Assembly (NCBI GenBank): GCA_025769875.1
Contig: JAGFNK010000032.1
Coordinates: 62,001-126,000 of the forward strand
Length of the DNA: 64,000 nucleotides
DNA from: Russula earlei
Taxonomy: Eukaryota; Basidiomycota; Agaricomycetes; Russulales; Russulaceae
Direction: 5' to 3'
Shown: piece after piece, positions 55,927 to 64,000 of the stretch
Numbering within the stretch: position 1 is the stretch's first letter
Layout of the letters: every line of letters starts with the position of its first letter
The notes under the pieces: model-generated
The model's input: the letters and a program-made list of their open reading frames with translations, nothing else
Told to the model about the DNA's origin: nothing
Databases searched by the model: none
Translations under genes and position numbers: made by a program

Positions 55927-58000
55927 CTACCTCTCCGCACAGCAAAACCACCGAGACCGCCGAAGTGGCTGAGGTGCCATGCTCCCGCCAAAACGTTGCA
56001 CCGTTCTGGTGGGGTCGGATGCCTGGCGCTTGAGAGCGGCGTTGGGTCCCCCGGCACCGAACAGTGGATTGTGCAGCAACGAAAGCTCCTTCAGGCCTCC
56101 AGATGCACGACTGGGCTGCTGGAAACGCGCAGCGCCTGGCGTGAGAACCGGAGGAGGGAGCGTGTGGGGTGTCGACGCTTCCCATTTCGAATGGACGCTC
56201 GCAGCCGCCGAGTGGTGTGAAAATGCGCCAGACGTGATCATTCGCGCGAGCCCAGGGGATGCCTCTTCCGACTGTGAGTTATTCCCGACGGCTGCTGGAC
56301 GAGAGTAATGATTGAGAATGGAGTCGAGTACTGGCGTGTATTCAGTAGCGCGCTCACGTTGTATGGTCACGAGGGGTGGTGGGTCGTGGAGAGAGATTGG
56401 CGAAAAGGCTTCGTGCGTTCGGTCTAGGGGAGCAGGGGCCCCTGGGAGCTTTTCCCCTCCCACGCCAGTTTTAACCATTGACGCCGGCGAATGGACAAAA
56501 GCTGGTGCGAGTGAGGGATCGCGGAAAGGGTTACGGATATACGGGTCAGTACGCTGGGGTCCAGAAACGAGGCTGGTGCGTTCTCCTGGTGCGTTCCTCA
56601 TAGACATCGCTGCATCATACGGAGGGGTACCATTGCTGAGCCTCAATTTTGACTGGAAGCCCTGCCAAAGGAGGGGTGGTTCCCCGACAACGGTCGCATG
56701 ACCGGACTCGTTGACGGGAGTCAAGTCGTGGTCTGGGGAGAGTGACTCCTCTGAAATATCACCCTGGTCCTGATAACTAACCAACCCCGTGCGCGAGTCA
56801 ACGGAATAGAACGAAATTTGCCGTTCTTCGGAGGGGGTGCCTGCCTTGAACGAACCAGGACTCGAAGGATCTTCGTCATCATCACCCCCCGGCAAAGACT
56901 CCACCGGACGAGGGATGAAAGCCATGATTCCAAGAGCGATTGCGACACAGAGAACTGTACGTGTGACATGTCTCAGCATCGCTGGCCGCACATGCTGGTG
57001 AGGGAATCTCACCGATCCCAGAGAAAACCCAGCAGCCGATGAGGATGGTGAAGACGAAATTTTCTGCACGCCTTTTCCGTGCCTCGGGTCGGGGTTCAGT
57101 AAGGTGCTATTTGCGAAGGAAATGCGCGCAGCTCACCGAAGCCTTGGCAAGGAAAACGAGGACTGTATAGGGTGAAGAGCAGAGAGCTTCCTATGGCACG
57201 GATTAAACCACATCTCGGGTTTCGTGGTCGACAGCCTACCGGTATGGACTGACAAGAAGTGCAATCACGCGTGCAACATCCCACCAAAAACGATAGTGTA
57301 CAACAATCCTGGATGCGGCGTTAGAACGGGGGCCGTCGTTGCGAGGATCGGAGGCGCTCACATCAAATACAGGAGGATCGCGGTGAATCCATAAAGTGAC
57401 AGCAAGCCGACGACTACAATCTCTGTCTTGCACGTCAAGAGGGAGCACGCACGCTCATGGCTGAGATCGACGCACTTTGGAAACGAGAGAAATGGGACCA
57501 CTCATGGGTTAGGAAGACGGCGAAGAGGGTGGTCCATGCGAGGCAAAGTAAAACAAGGAACGCTGCGGCCAGAGACGGCTCGATAAGTCAATAGTGGACG
57601 AGGAGGACCGGGACGCACTGAACAAAGTTATCCTCGCCCTGCGAAAAATGGCCCAAGCATTCATGGATAGAAAATGAAAAAGAGGGGGCGAAGGACGAAG
57701 GAAAACAATCTAAGGCGACACCGCGCGCCTCGGATCCAGAAAGTACGTCGTACGTTCGGATGCCAAGTTCAAGCGCAAAACTGAGCCAGCCAGTGTGAGG
57801 GAACGAAAAGGAAAGTGAGCCGGGTTCAAAGTTTGGCCTTCCGCAGGAAGGGTCCTTTTGGGTGCCCCTAGCCCACCGGCTGTGGCTGTGAGAACCTTTT
57901 TGACGGATTGACGCCGGTACGGGTGACGACCAATAGATGGCGGGCGCTGTGCGGGTCTCGTCAGCGTATTCGGCGTAGGATTGGTCGCGCGCAGGGTCAT
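55927..58000 (-). CDS. Hypothetical multi-exon membrane protein
   Basis: The last exon (57069-55927) is open for about 380 codons with coding-like composition: a possible hydrophobic segment (TVLCVAIALGIMAFIP), then a Ser/Pro-rich cytosolic tail ending RRSRWFCCAER. Upstream pieces on the same strand look like exons of a membrane protein: MTLRATNPTPNTLTRPAQRP from 58000, FVQCVPVLLVHY near 57620, SLAAAFLVLLCLAWTTLFA near 57570, and EIVVVGLLSLYGFTAILLYL near 57400. A TGA separates the second and third pieces. The arrangement recalls palmitoyltransferase-like or transporter proteins, but no DHHC or other signature was found. Function unknown and exon joins unproven. Confidence 0.45.
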
Positions 58001-58940
58001 GTGACGGGATATGCGGTGGAATCAGGCGGGGCGATGAACTTTACGATACAGATCACTCTCTGTCGTAACGGCGAAGACGGCGAATGATGTTGGGCGGTTG
58101 GGCGATCTCCGCCTCAACAAGGGAACCCCCAGCCTCATCCTCCTTCCCCTTGGCCGCATAGCCTAAACGTCGACGGGTATTGATGACTAGGACGAGTTGG
58201 TGTTTCTAGGCCTTGCCTTGTAGGCACGCTTCCAGAAGATGGGAAGTCGGTGGCGCATTCTACCGCAACCCCGGCGCCCGTGTTTCTACAAGGTTAAACA
58301 CTCATTCACAAGGAGAGAAGACGGTCAGGCGGCATTATCATTCAAAGGTAGCCAGCTCTCGAAGGAGAACGATGGGCCTACGGCATACAATCACGTATAA
58401 ACATGGCCGGCATCACCTGTACATGTATCAGTCAACCAGAATAATACCGTTCCCACATGATGTTCAAGCCCGCACCAAAGATGATGATTTCCCAAACCAG
58501 ACATCGGCGTTTTCCGTGATTGCGAGGACCCCGGGGAGCAACAGGCTCCGTCGGCCCTGGTCTACTGTATACGTTCACCATGGGGGCGTGTGTTGCTGTG
58601 TCCATGCAAACAGGCTTCGGGTGTCGGCCGGAAGCAATGCCTCACATGTTGTTGCTATGAGGGGCGACTCACCACACGTCTACGAAACGATGAACGACCC
58701 GTCGGCCGTCGCCCTAGTAAAGGTGCAAGATCTTACACGCTGGCGTTAGGGATGAGAGTAATTGCGGTCGAAAGTCGCACCCATTAGGATTGTCGTCGCC
58801 ACTGGTAACCTCGACGCAACGGGGTGTATTCAGTTCAGGTTGCGGTTGCGGTTAGCACGTGAACGGCCGGCCGATAATGGTTGGTTGTTGATAGACTCAA
58901 AGGCGTTCTGTGACCTTCGACAAGAAAGCGTTTGCCGGGT
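58001..58940. other. 0.9 kb between membrane-protein gene and Hv1
   Basis: An open frame at 58213-58749 (+) shows no domain. The stretch likely contains both promoters. Confidence 0.4.
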
Positions 58941-59827
58941 ATGTCGTCAGAGCAAGAACCGCTGCTTCCCTCGTCCTATGCTCAAGAAGAAGAAGCAGAC
59001 GGGTCCCAAGCGCAGACGGGTCCGCCCCCCGCCTGGCGCGTCCGCGTCGCCGAAGCCTTGGAGGCGAGGATCACCCACAAGCTCGTCATCACGCTCGTCA
59101 GTCCTTCCTTCCCTTGCGGCGTTCCACGCCGTGGTCGTCCCGTTCCCCGTCTGACCGTCGTCGACCACAACGACGCGGTGACCGCCGCCAGACCGTCATC
59201 GACGCCGCCTGCGTCCTCGTCGATCTCGCGTACACCCTCCTGTCCTCGGACTGCGAGCCCGCGGGGGCGCCCCCGCCCCCCGAAGCCCCGGACTGGCTCG
59301 AAGCGCTCGCGCTGCTCTCGACCGCGATCACGACGTTCTTCCTGGTCGAGATACCGCTCTCGCTCTGGTCGCTCGGGCCCACGTTCTACGACCCGCGCGG
59401 CCGCGTCCCGCACGCCGCCCTCCACCTCTTCGACGCCCTCATCATCCTGACCACCTTCGTGCTCGAGGTCGTCCTCAAGGGCAAGGAGCGCGAGCTCGCC
59501 GGCCTCCTCATCACCCTCCGTCTCTGGCGCCTCCTGAAGCTGGCCGGAGGTGAGCGCCGCCGCGGGCCCTTCCTTCCTCCTTTTTTTTTTTTTTTTTTCG
59601 CTTCCGTCCTTTTTTTTTTTTTTGTTCTTCTCGTCGCTGACTCCAAAACCCTACCAGGCGTCGCTGTGGGCGTCGGAGAGATCGAAGAAGAGACCGTCAA
59701 GGAACTGGCGCGCGTGAAAGGCGAACTGGAAGAGTCTCGTTCCGCGCTCGCTCGGGCCCTCGACGAGAATCAAGATCTTCGCGCCACGGTTACTGAGCTG
59801 GAGTCTCGAGCCACCACGTTCGTGTGA
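58941..59827 (+). CDS. Voltage-gated proton channel Hv1 (fungal HVCN1)
   Basis: Four-helix voltage-sensor protein that itself conducts protons. After MSSEQEPLLPSSYAQEE, exon 1 ends ITHKLVITL; an intron (about 59097-59194) joins TVIDAACVLVDLAYTLLSS. S1 therefore carries the selectivity aspartate in the V-x-D context of Hv1. S2 is ITTFFLVEIPLSLW with its acidic residue, S3 LHLFDALIILTTFVLEVV with Asp, and S4 LLITLRLWRLLKLAGG, which contains the Hv1 RxWRxx signature but has Lys at the third charge. After a second intron with two T-runs (about 59550-59656) the inner C-terminus VKELARVKGELEESRSALAR is a coiled coil, as in dimeric Hv1. Stop at 59825. Confidence 0.88.
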
Positions 59828-60123
59828 TGTTGTCGTTGTCATTGTCGATACCCTGCTTTGATCTACGTATGGTAACAACATCCCCCCCCTTCCTCCTCCC
59901 CGGGGCTTGTTGAAAGATGGACCTTGTTACTATTCGCGCGTACAGTACTATGTGGATTTTACATTAGCTCTCTATCGGACTATCAGTACAATTTTTTTTT
60001 AAAGAGTCGCGGACACGAGTACGGCTACACTTAAAGCAAACACGTCAATCGGTCATGACCGGTTCATGGGCATCGACATCATCATCATCACCATCATCAT
60101 CTCGACTCGCGCTCTGCGCGTGT
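59828..60123. other. Convergent 3' region
   Basis: About 300 bases between the Hv1 stop and the stop of the gene on the other strand; includes a run of C at 59881 and of T near 59992. Confidence 0.4.
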
Positions 60124-61375
60124 TCACACTCCATAAACCTGCCCCGCTCGCAGCCACTCGGACCGGTTGTCCACCGGAATGGGCTCGTCCTCGTTCAGCG
60201 ATATCGACGGGTACGGCTGAAATCGCATGTCGCCGGCCGACTGCGGCCGCGAGCCAGGGTACTCGGGCGGGTCGCTGTCGCCGACGTCGCCGCCGGCTCC
60301 TCGATCGTCGTTCTCCTCCTTCGACCACCACCTGAGCTCCGGTCCTTTCGCGCGACGGAATCCGAAGGGATGGTCCCTTCCGGCCTGACCGGGGAGAAGA
60401 CGTCCCCACCAAGCGTTCGACGACGGCGTGGGCGATGGCAGAGGCTTGTCGACATTGAGGCCGCCCGGAGGTTGGAGGAGATGATTCTCCACGTCTCGAG
60501 GAAGCGAGGTCGTCGAGTGGCGACGGGTGAGGACGGACAACCGGGTTGGGCCGGAGGTCTCCAGCGGGGGGAGTTGAGGAGCCGCGGAGCGCGTGTGCGC
60601 CTCGTCGTCGTCGTCGAACCAGACGACGGAATAGATGGAGGTGAACCAGAGCGCGGGGTGCAAGCGGACGTGCGCGATGCACAAGGTCGATATCGCGATG
60701 AAGTAACCCAGCACTGGACGGACAGGGGGTGTGCGTTAGAAGCAGCACGCCGGAGCGAGGGAAAAAGTTTTGGCACGCACGCAAGGTCGCGGCCAGCCAG
60801 GTGACAGGAACGAGGATGGTAATCGAGGAGCAGACCGAAATAGGGGCCCTCGCCTCGCAGAATTCGGGAGGTCCGGTCAACGTGACGAAGATGCTAGCCG
60901 CTATTAGTTGGTTCCAAGAGCTCCCACATCAGCAACAGCGCCAGAAAGGGAGCGAAGATGTCCAGCCTCGTACCTATTTGCAACATCGTAAAGACGCCGG
61001 TCCATATACCCTCGAACCCTACCATCGAAGTCGAGAAAGATGAAATTTTGACGTCCATCAACGCCCTGCAGGTCTGCCGTGAACAAGCAGATGGACTGCG
61101 AGCCTAAGCGGGCACGCACGAAGAGATGCACAGCGATGTCGCGATACTGTTGAAAATGACAAAGGCAGACGCTCCGTCGACTGTCGAACCCACCCGTCCC
61201 AAAGTCAATCGTCAACACCAGCACGGGACGAATCGAGGCTGAGAACGCACCATGGGCTCCTGCCGCTTTGCTCGCACCCACATTCCAAATCGCGAAAACC
61301 AGCGCAGTCAGGTTGAGATAAATCTGTAGACCTAGAAGACGAATCAACCCGACGTGAGATTTATCGAGGCGCAGC
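60124..61375 (-). CDS. Four-helix MARVEL-like membrane protein
   Basis: Member of a family of fungal four-helix membrane proteins. Exons in order: SLRLDKSHVGLIRLLGLQIY with helix 1 LNLTALVFAIWNVGASK; helix 2 GASAFVIFNSIATSLCIS; helix 3 GIWTGVFTMLQIG; SIFVTLTGPPEFCEARAPIS; CSSITILVPVTWLAATL and helix 4 VLGYFIAISTLCIAHVRLHP. It ends in ALWFTSIYSVVWF and a soluble tail of about 150 residues (TRRHSTTSLPRDVENHLL; NEDEPIPVDNRSEW) to the TGA at 60124. The first codon is not found; the likely first exon lies just upstream of 61375. Frames change between exons, as expected for introns. Cellular role unknown. Confidence 0.68.
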
Positions 61376-62696
61376 GATGTCGTGCTTTTACTGACAGAAA
61401 AAGACGAATCGGACGAGAAGGAAGGGAGTTTTGATCAACAAAAGCCGGGAGGGGACATCCCACTGGGGAGGTGGCATCCTCGCTGCTCCAGTGGATTAAT
61501 TTGGACAGCCGGAGGGAGGGCCTGGCGCCAGGACAGACCGCAGGAGGTGAAGTGGAGGAAGACAAGAAAGGTGATAAAGCGAGGCTCCTTATGGGGTCTT
61601 TCCGTGTCGAACGAATCTCTGCAGCCCAAGGGTGTGGAGGAAGGGTCCGTTTGAAATGTGGAAATAATAGAATAGATGCCACTGCCTCCGCACGTTAACA
61701 AAACGTGAGACAACACAAACACACATACACGCTCTCCCGGTTGGAACAGAGAACACAAAGGAGGAACAAAACGGCACAAGAACACCGCGAACATGGCCTT
61801 TGAACTGAACTCCCCTGCGCAGGAGAACGAAGGACGCAACTCTGTCGAGACAGGCTCTGTGTGGGGGACGAGGGATTACCGGTCGTCTCGTAAACAACAG
61901 GAGGAGAGGGAGGAAGTTCCTCCGGACTGGGACTTCATCCGCAGCAAGCGAGGCTGCTCAGACCCGCGGCACAATACCTTGCCTTACCACACGCACGTAA
62001 AACAACAAGAATGAGAGAGTGGAGGATGCCGAACAACGTTCCATAGTTGTTACAGAGGAAGACGCCCACCCACACCGGAGGCATCCCGAGTCGCTGCCGC
62101 CGCTGGCCACTGCAGTTGATTATCGACGATCACGGTAGTTGTGTCGTGTCCATATATCCACACGCGTGCAGGTCAAGGTCGTCGAGCCCGCAGGGGCGCC
62201 AAAGGGGACAGGTCGCCTCGCGGGGTTTCGTCCAGTAGAGCCGCTATATAGAATAAACAAAAGAACGGCAGGGTCTACAAGGCTGTGGGAATGGAAACGG
62301 GGCGTTTTCACGGGCCTGTCCGTTGCTGGTTGGGATATGGACATGCAAGCAAGTACATTGTTGTCCCTCAGATGGTGGAGAACAATAAGTAAGATGAGCG
62401 AGCCGCCCATGGCACTGATGCACGTGTCTTGTTCTCTCCACCGTTGCACAATGGGATGATCAAAGTCGACGCAGAGGTTACCGTGGAAACGTTAGACATA
62501 TACTAACTGACAGCAGGCCGTGACGGGGTCATCAGATGGGCGCATGCAAGAACCGAGAACGCCGCCTCACGTTGATAGTCACGGTAGCGTTCACATCGTG
62601 TCGTCGTCGATACTCTATCACACATTCGTTTCATGTTAAATCTGCACAATTATGTGTATTGTTCTGACCGCAACGCGCTCAACGCAAACAGTAGTC
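61376..62696. other. 1.3 kb without a supported gene
   Basis: Contains the promoter of the MARVEL-like gene. A minus-strand frame near 62449-62250 includes a hydrophobic stretch (AMGGSLILLIVLHHL), but no conserved family was recognised; a small membrane protein is possible but unproven. Confidence 0.35.
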
Positions 62697-64000
62697 TCAA
62701 ACGGTCCGTACAACTCGGTCCAGGGCTTCCGCGAAATATCGAAGATTCTTGCTGTTCAGCCCAGCCATCGAAATCCGACCGTTCGACGTCAAGTAAACGT
62801 GCGCGTCATCTATCAGCGCTTTCGACTGTGCCGTAGAGATTCCAGTGAAGCTGGTGCCAGACAGCCGCACCGTCAGCTTTACTGCCCCCCGTTTCGATTC
62901 TCGATTCTGTATCCTACGCACCTGAACATTCCGATTTGATTCACGATATGATCCCAGTTTCCCGGCGTCCTGAGCTCGTTGGTCAACAGAGAATGCAGCC
63001 GTTTGCGCATGTCGATGATTCGATCGGCCATCGTCCGAATATCCGCTTTCCACTCCTCAAACAGCTCCGGGTTCCCCAGGATCAACGCAATCTTGCGATG
63101 GCATCCAACGCGTCAGTTGCAAAGCGACCCGAATGAGTGACAAACGCGACTCACCACGCGTGCACCGTACGACGGAGGATTCGATATCTCACTCCGCTGC
63201 AGCACAGACAGTTGACTGCGGACGCGGGTCGCAGTCTCCTTATTCGGTGCTATGAGATGAAGTGCCCCGACGCGTTCACCGTACAGACCGGCATTTTTGG
63301 CAAAGCTCTGCGATCGACGCGGTTCAAACCCGTCGGATGCCAAAAGAAAAGAGTTGCCGACTGCGTACCTGACAGACGAGCATGGGCACGCCACGCCTAA
63401 CAAAGTAGCGTATGGCCTTGGCATCGCGGTCCAGGTCTCCGCTTGCGAAACCTTGATAGGCCGAGTCAAAGATGGCGTAGTGCTTCTTCGCGATGAAAGC
63501 TTGGGCGATGGTCTCCCACTGCTCTTCGGTGGGGTCAACGCCGGTAGGATTGTGAGCGCAGGCGTGCACCAGGAACACGGAGCGCCCCGGAGCACTCTGC
63601 AGAGCGGCCAGGAATCCATCAAAGTCGAGCCCGATCGTCTTTGAGTCGTAATAAGGATAGGTGCGCTGCTTGATGCCGACATTTTCAAAGATGGCGAAAT
63701 GATTCACTGCAAAAGGGCACGGTCCCCTTAAGCATCCATTCGTGCACAAGCGAGGGGCGCCCAAGGGCCCGCCGATATCCGAAGGGGGAAGGGCTGGGCG
63801 ACACACGTACCCCAAGTCGGGTCGCTGAGATAGACCACCCTCTCGCCGTCGAACTGGTAGTATTTACTCAGGAAAAGCGCGGCGAGGTGGTTCGCGCCGG
63901 TCCCGGAGATCGTCTGCACGCTGGCGACCCGATCGTCGGCAAGGGCAGGAGAGTCATCTCCGAGTATCAGGCGAGCAGCGCCGGATACAAATTCGGGAAG
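62697..64000 (-). CDS. Aspartate aminotransferase, 5' part cut by window edge
   Basis: PLP enzyme that swaps amino groups between aspartate and 2-oxoglutarate. Reading from the right edge: FVSGAARLILGDDSPALAD, VQTISGTGANHLAALFLSKY, YLSDPTW, VNHFAIFENVGIKQRTYPYY, LVHACAHNPTGVDPTEEQW, AIFDSAYQGFASGDLDRDA, then SFAKNAGLYGERVGALHL, which contains the PLP lysine. ILGNPELFEEWKADIRTMAD, WDHIVNQIGMF and ALIDDAHVYLTSNGRISMAG end it, with a stop at 62697. At least four introns of about 50-70 bases. Whether it is the cytosolic or mitochondrial form cannot be told because the N-terminus is outside the window. Members of this class can also act on kynurenine. Confidence 0.9.

Noticed and set aside
58213..58749. 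178-codon plus-strand frame before Hv1
   Set aside because: No recognisable family or splice support, and it lies where promoters are expected.
61793..62014. 73-codon frame starting MAFELNSPAQEN
   Set aside because: Short, no homology recognised, opposite strand also open.

Overview
This window is nuclear DNA of a filamentous fungus, most likely a basidiomycete of the Agaricomycetes. Evidence: genes sit close together on both strands, are cut by many introns of about 45-70 bases, and encode typical fungal proteins (PRP28, NOP2, eIF2B epsilon, ATG6, PMP3, a HAL-type kinase, a heme-thiolate peroxidase relic, a fungal Hv1 channel). No rRNA, tRNA or CRISPR array was seen. All spliced models were read by eye, so exon ends are approximate.

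Layout. 1-2932: a RhoGEF running off the left edge and a METTL21-type methyltransferase, divergent. 3113-7028: a nearly complete pogo/Tc1-type DNA transposon with 49-base inverted ends, then a small inverted-repeat element. 7284-10080: PRP28 helicase. 13188-18409: a HAL/NPR-type kinase convergent with a medium-chain dehydrogenase. 18797-27369: a nested transposon block. An old pogo-type copy was hit by a Mutator-like element, the Mutator-like element by a solo LTR, and the pogo copy again by a second solo LTR and a second copy of the small inverted-repeat element. 27648-30601: the ER lectin OS-9/YOS9 divergent from a four-AT-hook protein. 31160-36577: kynurenine 3-monooxygenase, kynureninase and kynurenine formamidase side by side. 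38065-43818: PMP3, eIF2B epsilon (GCD6) and Beclin/ATG6. 44072-49411: a phosducin-like gene among truncated relics of a peroxygenase, an NmrA-like protein and a nucleoside hydrolase. 50008-55378: an acidic Ala/Pro-rich protein, NOP2 and a FUN14 mitophagy-receptor-like protein. 55927-61375: a possible membrane protein, a voltage-gated proton channel (Hv1) and a four-helix MARVEL-like protein. 62697-64000: aspartate aminotransferase running off the right edge.

The clearest functional unit is the tryptophan-to-NAD cluster. KFA frees kynurenine from formylkynurenine, KMO hydroxylates it, and KYNU cleaves 3-hydroxykynurenine to 3-hydroxyanthranilate. The KMO and KYNU genes share one divergent promoter. 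KYNU and KFA converge 28 bases apart.

Several otherwise good genes (kinase, dehydrogenase, kynureninase, RhoGEF) need single-base frame changes, while others (PRP28, PMP3, OS-9, Hv1) need none. Base-call indels in the assembly are the simplest explanation, but true decay cannot be excluded for the dehydrogenase.
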